From Nocardia brasiliensis ATCC 700358 (GTDB taxonomy: Bacteria > Actinomycetota > Actinomycetes > Mycobacteriales > Mycobacteriaceae), in contig NC_018681.1 in NCBI RefSeq assembly GCF_000250675.2, forward strand, positions 8,246,001-8,310,000: a stretch of 64,000 nucleotides of DNA, given 5' to 3'. Within the stretch, counting starts at the first letter, position 1; each line of letters begins with the position of its first letter. This document shows, piece by piece, positions 1 through 7,188 of this stretch. The notes beneath the pieces were generated by a model. It did not search any database, was not told the DNA's origin, and saw nothing but the letters and a program-made list of their open reading frames with translations. Position numbers and translations under genes: made by a program.

Positions 1-288
1 ACCGGTGGCCGACTCCACCTGCACCGCCGACGAATCCGCGGTCAAGGTGAACTTGCCACTGTTCAGCTCGGTGGAGATGGACTTGAGGTCAGGGGCGGTG
101 GTGGTCTTGAACTCGACACCCTGCTCGTTGCCGGTCGCCGTCAGGCTGTCGGCCCACCGCGTCTGCTGCGCGGTGTAGTCGGTCGCCGACGCGGTACCCG
201 CGCTGGCGAGCGTAGCCACTACCGCGAAGGGCAGGACAGCAGCGGCCAGAACCTGGCGACCCGCGCGCGTGACATTCTTATAGAACAT
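1..288 (-). CDS. secreted protein, N-terminal part (cut by window edge)
   Basis: The start is ATG at 288, with GGAGAG about 7 bases upstream. The frame stays open to base 1, giving 96 residues of a longer protein. It begins MFYKNVTRAGRQVL and continues with a hydrophobic stretch ending ...ASAGTASA, a Sec signal peptide with an AXA cleavage site near residue 35. The mature part seen (DYTAQQTRWADSL onward) is polar and contains no recognised motif. It is probably a secreted or cell-wall protein; its function is unknown and its C-terminus lies outside the window. Confidence 0.75.
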   Translation of the reverse strand, partial: MFYKNVTRAGRQVLAAAVLPFAVVATLASAGTASATDYTAQQTRWADSLTATGNEQGVEFKTTTAPDLKSISTELNSGKFTLTADSSAVQVESATG

Positions 289-701
289 GTATTTCTCTCC
301 CGCCCCCGATCACCACGGAACGCCCTGTCCCCCAGTCGAATCGAAGCGTTGATCTAGATCGAACGAGTTATTCATATCCGACGATCCGCACAAAACCGAA
401 AAATGTGACGAGCGCCACGTTTGGACTCACTCGCGGCCCCCTGCTTTCCGGGGCACCGCCTGTCGGCTGGGCCGCTATGAGCGTGGCCGAAGGGCCCCAC
501 CTGCCCGACGTGAATCATGCACGCCGAGCCGCGCACAACGAGTGCTTGCTCAGTGCCCGAGCTGAGAGACGAAGGCCCGCACCACATACGCTTTCGCCCA
601 TTGTCCGGCCCCGCGCATCAAGGCGCCACCCGTCGCCGGCATCACCGCCAAGAAACCTTGGTCGTCCAGTGTGGCGTCGCGAAATGTGAATTACGTCGGA
701 G
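289..701. other. intergenic, no gene seen
   Basis: Short open frames occur on both strands here, but none has a convincing ribosome-binding site, protein-like composition or family resemblance. The leftmost part (289-400) is AT-richer and probably carries the promoter of the leftward secreted-protein gene. I see no tRNA, riboswitch or repeat. Confidence 0.5.
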
Positions 702-1022
702 TCATCGAGCGCTTTCGTGAGCGGTGGTCTGCGACGGTCGCAGGCGATCGCGTAGTCGCGGACTGTGGTTTCCGTAGTCGGGATCGTTGAGTGGCGCGGT
801 CAGGAAATCGTCGCAGTGGAGTCGGCGTCCCAGTCGAGATTCGAGGCAGCCGATACACGCGATGCTGTCGGCCCGCAGCGCGCCGGCCCGCCAGACTGCG
901 TCGTGCACGGTATACCACTCGTCGGGCCCGTCGCAGGGCGCGGTCGGTAATCCGCAGTCATGGCAAGGGAACTCGTCGCGATGACGCCGTGGCCGAACGG
1001 TGAAGCGGCTCGGCCACAACAC
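702..1022 (-). CDS. small cysteine-containing hypothetical protein
   Basis: This is a protein of about 106 residues read from a GTG at 1022. Its middle carries FPCHDCGLPTAPC, EWYTVHDAVW, CIGCLESRLGR and HCDDFLTAPLN. Two CxxC pairs suggest one bound zinc. From memory, the C..CG / EWYMVHD.VW / C.GCLE.RLGR pattern is a small conserved protein of actinobacteria and their phages with no known function. The gene lies 44 bases downstream of the L28-like gene on the same strand, so they may be co-transcribed. The start is uncertain: the ribosome-binding site is weak and the frame is open further upstream. The pattern of conserved Cys, Trp and His residues argues that the frame is real. Confidence 0.6.
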   Translation of the reverse strand: MLWPSRFTVRPRRHRDEFPCHDCGLPTAPCDGPDEWYTVHDAVWRAGALRADSIACIGCLESRLGRRLHCDDFLTAPLNDPDYGNHSPRLRDRLRPSQTTAHESAR

Positions 1023-1066
1023 TGTCCAGCTCTTGATCTGCGAGATCAGCTGGGCCGCAGCGCCTG

Positions 1067-1291
1067 TCACGCGCTGGTGCGGCGGCGTACCGCGCCCTTT
1101 TTGATGCAGGAGGTGCACACCTTCAGGCGCACGGGTGTGCCGTCCCGCACCGCACGCACGGGCTGGATGTTGGGGTTGAAGCGGCGGCTCGTGCGACCCT
1201 TGACGTAGCGCTGCTGGGCTCGCCGTCCCGCACGCGCCACCTTCTTGCCGAAGCTCGGCTTCTTGCCGCAGACGTCGCACTGGGCTGACAT
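1067..1291 (-). CDS. rpmB: 50S ribosomal protein L28 (bL28) paralogue, zinc-ribbon form
   Basis: A 74-residue protein of the large ribosomal subunit. It starts MSAQCDVCGKKPSFGKKV, then has TSRRFNPNIQPVRAV and ends KVCTSCIKKGAVRRRTSA. The two CxxC pairs (residues 5-8 and 59-62) are the zinc-binding 'C+' form. Usual actinobacterial bL28 has about 61-64 residues and goes directly from FGKSVSHSHRR to the TSRRW segment; here that loop is replaced and lengthened by a basic stretch (ARAGRRAQQRYVKGR). The gene stands alone, not with rpmG, rpsN or rpsR as in Zur-controlled sets. It is probably an extra paralogue carried in accessory DNA rather than the main housekeeping copy. ATG at 1291 has a purine-rich GGAGAGAG upstream. 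Confidence 0.88.
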   Translation of the reverse strand: MSAQCDVCGKKPSFGKKVARAGRRAQQRYVKGRTSRRFNPNIQPVRAVRDGTPVRLKVCTSCIKKGAVRRRTSA

Positions 1292-1499
1292 GCTCTCTCT
1301 CCTGTTCTCCGGCAGCGGTCCTCGCGCCGTCGGTGGTATCTCGGTTCGTGGACAGTGTTGGCGAGCAATGGCGAACACTGCGAAGCGTTTCGACCGCCAT
1401 GCTGCCGACGACCCTGGCCATTGACCTGCGGGAATCGCATCTTCCGGTCTGACACGACCGGTGCAGATCGCACGGTGGCGCGTGCAAGTTGCACGAGGT

Positions 1500-2105
1500 T
1501 CAGATCCATCCGTGGTGGGCTGCGGCGCGGAGGGTCTCGATACGATTGCGGGTACCGAGCTTGCGATTGATGGCGGCGAGGTTGTTGCGCACCGTGCCCG
1601 GCGAAAGATGCAGTGCCGCACCGATTTCGCCGGGTGTGCGCCCCTGCGAGATCAGGCGAAGGATGTCGATGTCCCGGGCGCTCAGCGGGTTGGCGGGGCC
1701 GCGCATGGCTTCCGCGACCGCCTGCGGTTCCAGCACCGATTCACCGTGCGCGACCCGGCGCACGGTGTCGGTCAACGCTGCGATCGAAGCGCCGGTGCTG
1801 AGCAGCCCCTCCACCCGCGCGTCCAATGCGGAGCGGAGCAGGTCGGGCCGACGAGGTGCCATCACCATGACGACGCGGCAGTCGGGCAGCGCCGCTTTCA
1901 ATTGTGTCGCGGCGGAAATACCGTCCAACCCTGCGAGATTCGCATCCAGCAGAGCCAGGTTCGGACGGGTGCGCAGGGCGCTGGGCGCTACATCGGTGCC
2001 CAGCGACACCTGCGCGACCACCTCCATGCCCGACTCACCGGCCAGGATGGTCGCCAGCGCTTCCCTGGGCAGCCGAAGGCTCCCGGCGATCAGCACTCGA
2101 ATCAT
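1500..2105 (-). CDS. NarL/LuxR-family response regulator, atypical receiver
   Basis: A 201-residue two-domain regulator. Residues 1-120 form a receiver with the likely phospho-acceptor Asp54 (LALLDANLAGLDG). The C-terminal third is a LuxR-type helix-turn-helix (PLSARDIDILRLISQGRTPG... LSPGTVRNNLAAINRKLGTRNR). Odd points: the acidic pair that normally follows beta-1 (LADD) is LIAGS here, and the conserved Lys of beta-5 (LLKD) is LLSTG, so Mg-dependent phosphorylation may be weak or absent. No histidine kinase gene lies next to it. The ATG follows GAAGAGGAACGAATCA. A 38-residue membrane peptide is encoded 63 bases upstream in the same direction. Targets are unknown. Confidence 0.85.
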   Translation of the reverse strand: MIRVLIAGSLRLPREALATILAGESGMEVVAQVSLGTDVAPSALRTRPNLALLDANLAGLDGISAATQLKAALPDCRVVMVMAPRRPDLLRSALDARVEGLLSTGASIAALTDTVRRVAHGESVLEPQAVAEAMRGPANPLSARDIDILRLISQGRTPGEIGAALHLSPGTVRNNLAAINRKLGTRNRIETLRAAAHHGWI

Positions 2106-2168
2106 TGATTCGTTCCTCTTCGAAGAGCACCGAACAGGTTGATTGTGTCGATGTTTCGCGTGCCCCCG

Positions 2169-2285
2169 TCAGCCTCGTGTCTGCCGACGAGGCAGGTCAG
2201 CGACCAGCACGACCACGAGTGCGATGAGCACGGCCCTGGCCGTGCCGATGGATCCGTGAGCGGTGTCGCGAGTTTCCGCAAACAC
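2169..2285 (-). CDS. 38-residue single-pass membrane peptide
   Basis: A GTG at 2285 sits 5 bases after a perfect AGGAGG, the clearest ribosome-binding site in this part of the window. The product is 38 residues: a polar N-terminus (VFAETRDTAHGSIG), one hydrophobic helix (ARAVLIALVVVLVA) and a basic tail (DLPRRQTRG). It precedes the atypical response regulator by 63 bases on the same strand, so the two are probably one transcript. It could be a small membrane regulator, a signalling peptide precursor or a toxin-like peptide; nothing in the sequence decides between these. Confidence 0.55.
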   Translation of the reverse strand: MFAETRDTAHGSIGTARAVLIALVVVLVADLPRRQTRG

Positions 2286-2596
2286 GAAAACCTCCTGTTC
2301 CGACAGTTGGGTACAGCGATACGGACAGGCCGGGGCCACGTACGCCAACTGCGCAGGAGTGGAAAAGGTGCGACGAAGCCCAGGCCAACTGGAAAAGCCG
2401 TGCACGACATGACCGGAGCACGCACGAGCGGCTCGCGGGATCAGTGCCGGAACGAACGGCTACTTGGCCTGGGGGATAAGTCATCACCTCGGAACTCGAT
2501 CGGAACGAAACGCGCCACGCGTCCCGTAGAACTTCACAGAACTATCGCGTCCTAGCCGAAGTAGGCCCCACGCATAGTCCTGCCTATCAGCAGATT

Positions 2597-2612
2597 AGGT
2601 ATATTTGTACCT
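2597..2612. promoter_or_regulatory. TetR operator-like palindrome 1
   Basis: AGGTATATTTGTACCT is an imperfect 16-bp inverted repeat with AGGTA/TACCT arms. It lies 57 bp upstream of a second, perfect copy and about 93 bp before the TetR start at 2705. The shared arms suggest the same dimeric regulator binds both. Confidence 0.6.
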
Positions 2613-2653
2613 TACGACAAGCCGATTTCCGGGACTGTGAGCCGCTTCGCACT

Positions 2654-2669
2654 AGGTACAGCTGTACCT
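2654..2669. promoter_or_regulatory. TetR operator-like palindrome 2 (perfect)
   Basis: AGGTACAGCTGTACCT is a perfect 16-bp palindrome 35 bp upstream of the TetR start codon. It is in the right place for autorepression of the TetR gene at 2705 and possibly of a divergent transcript toward 2285. Confidence 0.7.
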
Positions 2670-2704
2670 TTAAGGTCCATTGATCAGCGCGGACGAGGAG
2701 CAGT

Positions 2705-3289
2705 GTGCAAGCCGAGAACGCCGATAGGGACTCGCGACCAATACGGCGCCGCAGGTTCGACCCACAGCGTCGGCGCCGGATCGCCGAAGCTGCCTTGGCC
2801 GTCATCGGCGAACGCGGCATCGAAGGCCTGACCCACCGCGCGGTCGCCGAAACCGCCGATGTTCCGATCGCGGGCACGACCTACCACTACAAGGACAAGG
2901 AAGAACTGCTCGCGGCCGCACTCGAGCTCTCGGTCACCCACTACGAGACGATCATGGCCGCAATCCCCGAGACCCAACCCGGCTACGGCATCACCGAAAT
3001 CATCGACCAGACCGCCGAGGCGCTCGTGGGCTGCTTCACCACCGAGCGATCCGTGACCACCGTCCAGCTCGAGCTATATGTGGCTGCCATCCGCCGCCCC
3101 GCACTGCGCTCGATCGCAGACCGCTTCACCGCGGCCACCCGCGCGATGTACACCCACTACACCGACCCCGACACCGCCGAACTGCTCACCGACGCCGCCC
3201 AGGGCATGACATTGCGAGGGATCGCGTCCGACCTTCCACCCACCCGAGACCGGATCAGAACCCAGCTCTTGCGATGCCTGCCGCAGTGA
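2705..3289 (+). CDS. TetR/AcrR-family transcriptional regulator
   Basis: A 194-residue regulator. Residues 17-65 form a TetR helix-turn-helix (RRRRIAEAALAVIGERGIEG... HRAVAETADVPIAGTTYHYKDKEELL). The rest is a helical ligand-binding and dimerisation domain with no close signature. Start is GTG at 2705, with GACGAGGAG just upstream. Two AGGTA-TACCT palindromes in the 110 bp upstream are the likely operators, so it probably represses itself. No transporter or enzyme gene is adjacent on the same strand, which leaves the inducer and target unknown. Confidence 0.88.
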   Translation: MQAENADRDSRPIRRRRFDPQRRRRIAEAALAVIGERGIEGLTHRAVAETADVPIAGTTYHYKDKEELLAAALELSVTHYETIMAAIPETQPGYGITEIIDQTAEALVGCFTTERSVTTVQLELYVAAIRRPALRSIADRFTAATRAMYTHYTDPDTAELLTDAAQGMTLRGIASDLPPTRDRIRTQLLRCLPQ

Positions 3290-3328
3290 GCCACTGACCG
3301 GGCAGGACTAAACACGTCGTGATCAGCA

Positions 3329-3757
3329 TTAGGTGGTCCAACCTTGGTTGATCCGTTCGAAGTAGGCGTCGTCGGCGGCCTGGATTTCCTCCTCGGACGT
3401 TGACCGATTCGGCTCGTCGGACGTGATCTCCGCCGTACCCAGCAGTTCTTGGAGTTGGTTGCGGAGGCGAGGATCGGCTGTCCGAGTGATCTTTTCAGTT
3501 GTTGCCCGGAGGTCGGCGCGCGCCCGCTTGTGGCATTCGAGCAGAGCAGTGGCGAGTTGAGTGCTGCTCCAACGCATCGCAGCCGGCGCGATCTGCAAAT
3601 CAGTGATGTCGCCGTGGGCATTGACCTCGATGGCGATGCCGCGGGCTTCACCGCGTCCGACAACCCTTGCGGCGGACTTCGCGAGTTTGTCTGCGCTGCG
3701 GCGAATCTCGGCGAGTTCTTGCCGCAGTTGCTGTTCCCATTTCTGTAGATCCGTCAT
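3329..3757 (-). CDS. YbaB/EbfC-family nucleoid-associated-like protein
   Basis: A 142-residue protein. It has an N-terminal coiled coil (MTDLQKWEQQLRQELAEIRRSADKL in part), then the YbaB-like beta hairpin region (GRGEARGIAIEVNAHGDITDLQIAP) and a helical C-terminus with an acidic tail. YbaB proteins bind DNA as dimers. In actinomycetes, extra YbaB-like genes commonly sit in type VII secretion or polymorphic-toxin loci. That fits here: the gene overlaps by 4 bases the upstream DUF7674-like gene, which follows a truncated toxin module. The three leftward genes look like one operon. Confidence 0.75.
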   Translation of the reverse strand: MTDLQKWEQQLRQELAEIRRSADKLAKSAARVVGRGEARGIAIEVNAHGDITDLQIAPAAMRWSSTQLATALLECHKRARADLRATTEKITRTADPRLRNQLQELLGTAEITSDEPNRSTSEEEIQAADDAYFERINQGWTT

Positions 3758-4230
3758 GACCAACCCAGCTTCTTGCGTATCTGCTGCAGGATCTCGGGCA
3801 CAGGTCGACGCTGGTCGTCGCGAGGCTTCTCCTGCCCGGTGTACACGCGGTAGTAGTGGGCGAGGTTGGGCCCCAGCAGCCGGACGATCGCGGGATTGTC
3901 GTAGACGTTTTCGACGAACGACACCGCGATCAGTTCCGATACCGGACCACCATCGTCCTCCCAAGCCTCTTCGAGTCGTGCGAAGAACGGCGCCAGGCGT
4001 GATCGCGGATCGGGGCTGTCTCGCACGACCTGCCCTACCCATCGAGCGATGTCACCCATCAGTACGGTCGGAAGAAGCTCGTCATTGTCACGGATGTGCT
4101 CAGCGATAAGCGGTTGGATCTCGGGTTCCAGAGCGGCAAGCTCGTCGATGAAGCGAGCTTGCGCAGGTACCAATGTCCTCGTCCACGTGTAGAGCATGTC
4201 CATTATTTCTTGGTCCGTCCGGTCATCCAT
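3754..4230 (-). CDS. DUF7674-like protein, candidate immunity protein
   Basis: A 158-residue, mostly helical, acidic protein (MDDRTDQEIMDMLYTW..., FIDELAALEPEIQPLIAEHI, ELIAVSFVENVYD). The helices with DNDELLP and ELIAVSFVEN resemble the family I remember as DUF7674; I cannot verify this. It starts 10 bases after the stop of a C-terminal toxin fragment and overlaps the YbaB-like gene by ATGA. A small acidic gene directly behind a polymorphic toxin C-terminus is the usual position of an immunity gene, which is the basis for the proposal. No catalytic motif is visible. Confidence 0.6.
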   Translation of the reverse strand: MDDRTDQEIMDMLYTWTRTLVPAQARFIDELAALEPEIQPLIAEHIRDNDELLPTVLMGDIARWVGQVVRDSPDPRSRLAPFFARLEEAWEDDGGPVSELIAVSFVENVYDNPAIVRLLGPNLAHYYRVYTGQEKPRDDQRRPVPEILQQIRKKLGWS

Positions 4231-4239
4231 GATTCGCCA

Positions 4240-4690
4240 TCACTTTCCCGCCAATGCGTCCATGAGGTTCGTCAGTTCCCGGATCGCGACAGCCCGATCC
4301 GCAGGGTCGGTGTTCGCCTTGTTCATCAACCAGTTCGCGAGCCCTCGTTGCACTTCCATCGCCTTCTGCAGGTGCCATTTTCCTTCGGTGGGAACCAAGG
4401 TGCGGAACTCGTTGCGCACCGCGTCCGCCGTGGTGCCATCGCCGACCCGGCCCGGGTTGTTCGCCCCCTTGTAGAGGTCGTCGAGGAAGTTCTGCAGCTT
4501 TCGGTCGTTCACGGTCGGTTTGACTGCAGCCGGCTTAGGCGGCAGTTCGGGCAGCCCGCCGCCGGAATCGGACCGCCACCACTTGGTTTTGGCCTTCTCC
4601 AGCCATTCCCCCAGCTTGGTCAGCATCGGTTTCAGCTTGCCGGTGACCGCCGATCCGATACGGCTCGCGATGGCGGCGACCTTGATCCTG
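4240..4690 (-). pseudogene. C-terminal fragment of an RHS/type VII-type polymorphic protein
   Basis: The frame carries LQNFLDDLYKGANNPGRVG, DGTTADAVRNEFRT, KWHLQKAMEVQRGLANWL and DRAVAIRELTNLMDAL. This is the closing domain seen at the end of many RHS-repeat and other large secreted toxin-like proteins. Those proteins have hundreds of residues in front; here the resemblance stops near 4690, where a rightward methyltransferase gene begins. The only in-frame ATG is at 4626 (128 residues) and has no good ribosome-binding site. I read it as a 5'-truncated remnant whose downstream partner genes (3329-4230) survive. Confidence 0.6.
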
Positions 4691-4748
4691 TATGGCGGAA
4701 TTCGGCAACGACCCGTGGAAGTGGTTCGCGCCAGCGAGAATTGAGAGC

Positions 4749-5582
4749 ATGACTGGGCTCTCGCTGACGACTGAGCGACGTACGGAACTGGCCGCGCTGC
4801 TGGACGACGGGCAGCGGTTGCGGCAGGAGTATCCGAAGGTCGCGGAGTATCTGGAGACGGCACCGATGTTGCCGGGGACAGACGATCAGGCCGCGGATGC
4901 GGCATTCGACCTGAGGCTCGTGCACTACATGACCGGCGGCTCGTCGGCGTCGGGGAATCCGTATTGGGACATTGTTGCGCCGTCTGTCGCGGAGGACGCT
5001 GGGCGTCGTGTGGTGAACGGCGGACGTGAGAAGGGCAGTGCCCGTTTGGCGTTCGCGCAGACGATCTTGCAGGCCGCGTACGCGTATGCGGTGCCGTCGC
5101 CGGAGACGATCGAGTGGATCGGGCAGTTCAGCGACGGCCGGAAGGTGCTGGAGCTGGGCGCCGGGCGTGGGTACTGGGCGGGACAGCTGACTGCCGGTGG
5201 CGTCGATGTGGCGGCTTTCGATGTTGCACCGCCGGACAGCGAGTCGAACGTGTCGTTCCCTGGCGCGGCTGGGCAGTTGGATGTGTGGCATCCGGTTGCT
5301 GGTTCGGCGGAGTTCGATTCAGCACTTGATGGCGAGTCGGTGTTGTTCCTGTGCTGGCCGCCGGGGTGGGGTGATTCGATGGCGTCGACGGCGCTGCGGG
5401 AGTTCGAGCGCCGCGGCGGAACACGCCTGATCTTCGTCGGTGAGCCGAAGGGCGGCAAGACCGGTGACGATGCGTTCTTCGACCGGCTGACCGAGGGCTG
5501 GGAGCTGGAATCACAAGACGCTCAATACGTCTCGTGGTGGAACCTGGGTGATGTCGCGCAGGGTTGGGTGTTGCGGGGATAG
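4749..5582 (+). CDS. class I SAM-dependent methyltransferase-like protein
   Basis: A protein of about 277 residues. The N-terminal half is helical with no known motif. From about residue 135 comes a Rossmann-type SAM site, VLELGAGRGYWAGQLTAGGVD, followed by VAAFDVAP and, later, ESVLFLCWPPGWGD and RLIFVGEPKGG. The WPPG segment resembles the NPPY/PPW-type motif region of methyltransferases acting on nitrogen, but the substrate is unknown. An in-frame ATG at 4692 would add 19 residues that overlap the toxin fragment and lacks a ribosome-binding site; I prefer 4749. It is the only intact gene between two remnants. Confidence 0.7.
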   Translation: MTGLSLTTERRTELAALLDDGQRLRQEYPKVAEYLETAPMLPGTDDQAADAAFDLRLVHYMTGGSSASGNPYWDIVAPSVAEDAGRRVVNGGREKGSARLAFAQTILQAAYAYAVPSPETIEWIGQFSDGRKVLELGAGRGYWAGQLTAGGVDVAAFDVAPPDSESNVSFPGAAGQLDVWHPVAGSAEFDSALDGESVLFLCWPPGWGDSMASTALREFERRGGTRLIFVGEPKGGKTGDDAFFDRLTEGWELESQDAQYVSWWNLGDVAQGWVLRG

Positions 5583-5724
5583 CTGTCGCCTGCGGCGGCG
5601 CGCCGACCCGATGACCTCGACGTGTACCGCCCAGCGCTTCGCTGCGCACACAAGGTCTCCAGGGGACGACACCGCGCTGTGCGGCGCTGAAGCGCTCCAC
5701 GACCAAACGGACAGCACCTGGGGC

Positions 5725-5910
5725 GATGAATTAGTGGCCACGATGGGCGATCGTGCTCTGCGCTTCATCGGCGTCGACGGGCCGCGCTGGATGCTGCGCG
5801 CAGTCATACTCGCCCCGCCCGCCACGGTCCGGCACGGTGCGTCAGCTTTGTGGGATCTGGTCCGCAGCACCGTGGTAGTGCGCGGCGCAGGAAAGCTGCC
5901 AGACCGCTCT
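5725..5910 (+). pseudogene. DUF3710 C-terminal remnant
   Basis: The translated segment RFIGVDGPRWMLRAVILAPP ... LWDLVRSTVVVRGAGKLPDRS matches the end of the actinobacterial DUF3710 family, whose hallmark is F.GVDGPRW.LR and VVVRG..AMP. The intact protein has over 200 residues and normally sits near dut and sepH genes. Only about 60 residues remain, with no start and a non-homologous tail. It is a decayed duplicate. Confidence 0.55.
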
Positions 5911-6458
5911 GCGGGCAAATATCTGTCCGCGCCGGGCAAGTTTTTTGGCGCATGCGAACGACAGAATCAGGACGCCGTGCACCGCCGGACAATGTGACCG
6001 GCCCTGGGCAAGCACTTGTCCCAGGGACACGCGAGGTGGCGGTCAGCCCACCGACTCGTCGCCCCTCGAAGGTCAGGATCACAAACCATTGAAAGACGAT
6101 ATAACCACGACTGCGGCCGTGCTCGTGGCCGTGGCCCTCACCGTACTCGCCGTTGTCGCGACGATCACCATCACCGTTGAATACCTGGTCGGCGCGTCGC
6201 GACGCGAGATCAGCCCTTCGAAGAATCGCACACGCAGCACCGAGTCCATTGAATCGACTGCTGCACAATCAGTTCCGCCGACAAGCCGACGGCCTGTGGT
6301 GCGCCGGCCCGACCCCGCCGCATCGCGAGACCGACGCTGACTACCTCTTGCCCCGCGCACAGGCCATCGGGCTGCGATTCGGCGGACGCTGTCGCGCAAA
6401 GATAAGTAACCGTCGCTCGCGGGCGAGGAATTCACCCGCGGCAAAGGGAGAATTGCTT
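5911..6458. other. no confident gene; possible short membrane peptide
   Basis: No frame here resembles a known family. One rightward frame from a TTG near 6089 encodes KDDITTTAAVLVAVAL followed by more hydrophobic residues, a plausible single membrane helix, but it has no clear ribosome-binding site. The lower GC content and lack of coding pattern suggest decayed accessory DNA. Confidence 0.35.
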
Positions 6459-6632
6459 ATGGACCACGCCGCACGGAGCACAGGACACAGCCGGGCGACC
6501 GGTCACCAAAGAGATATTAATCCATCACTATCTTGCTACATGGCCAACGCCGTTGTTGATCCGCGCCGCACCGCGGCCGCGTATGCCGACCAACGCGCGG
6601 CAGCTCGAGTGCCTTCCGAGCGAAGTTCCTGA
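6459..6632 (+). CDS. short hypothetical protein (57 residues)
   Basis: ATG at 6459 is preceded by AAAGGGAG at a workable distance. The 57-residue product (MDHAARSTGHSRATGHQRD... RTAAAYADQRAAARVP) is basic with no motif. It lies 79 bases before the operon that starts at 6712, on the same strand. Support rests only on the ribosome-binding site. Confidence 0.3.
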   Translation: MDHAARSTGHSRATGHQRDINPSLSCYMANAVVDPRRTAAAYADQRAAARVPSERSS

Positions 6633-6711
6633 TCGACACCGCCGGCACGGTCGGCCATCCCCTAGCACCAACCCTGTAGTCGGTCGAAATGCATGTTCCA
6701 GAAGGAGTCTC

Positions 6712-7188
6712 GTGGCCCAGGAAGAGAACGGTGCGGGGCAGCCGCGCCGGCGCCTACCACCACTGCTGCGCGAACGATCCCCGGCGGTGCGGATCGTCGG
6801 GACCGTGACCATCCCGATGATCGTCGGCTTGGTGCTCGGTGTGCTGCTCAACATCTCAGCCGGCGGCTACTGGACCGTTGCGATCACCGGTCTACTGTCG
6901 GCGGTGCTCGGCGGGATCGAACACTTGGGGCTGGTGCGGGGCGCGGCCCGCGGGGCATCGGCAGGAGCGATCTCCGGCGTCGGCATTCTGCTCGGGCATC
7001 TGCTGCATGGTGGCGAACCCGTTGTCCCGCTGCCTGATCCGGCCTGGTTGGTGATCGTACTCAGCGCCGCCTGCACCGCGGTGCCCGCCGCGCTCGGCGG
7101 GTTCATTCGCAATCAGCTGAGCACCGGTGCCGTGGGCGCGCCGGCACCGGCTCAGGCATCTGCCCCCGGGAAAAAGGAGAGTCTGTGA
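6712..7188 (+). CDS. small integral membrane protein
   Basis: A 158-residue protein from GTG at 6712, with AAGGAG 5 bases upstream. After a basic N-terminus come about four hydrophobic segments: IVGTVTIPMIVGLVLGVLL, WTVAITGLLSAVLGG, GAISGVGILLGHLL and WLVIVLSAACTAVPAAL. The C-terminus is rich in Ala and Pro. I do not recognise a family. The stop overlaps the start of the SDR gene (GTGA), so they are translationally coupled. Confidence 0.7.
   Translation: MAQEENGAGQPRRRLPPLLRERSPAVRIVGTVTIPMIVGLVLGVLLNISAGGYWTVAITGLLSAVLGGIEHLGLVRGAARGASAGAISGVGILLGHLLHGGEPVVPLPDPAWLVIVLSAACTAVPAALGGFIRNQLSTGAVGAPAPAQASAPGKKESL

Noticed and set aside
289..701. Possible riboswitch or small RNA in the first intergenic region
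   Set aside because: No conserved aptamer-like pairing was found by eye.
4692..4748. Upstream ATG as start of the methyltransferase at 4749
   Set aside because: No ribosome-binding site, and the added codons overlap the toxin fragment; kept only as an alternative.
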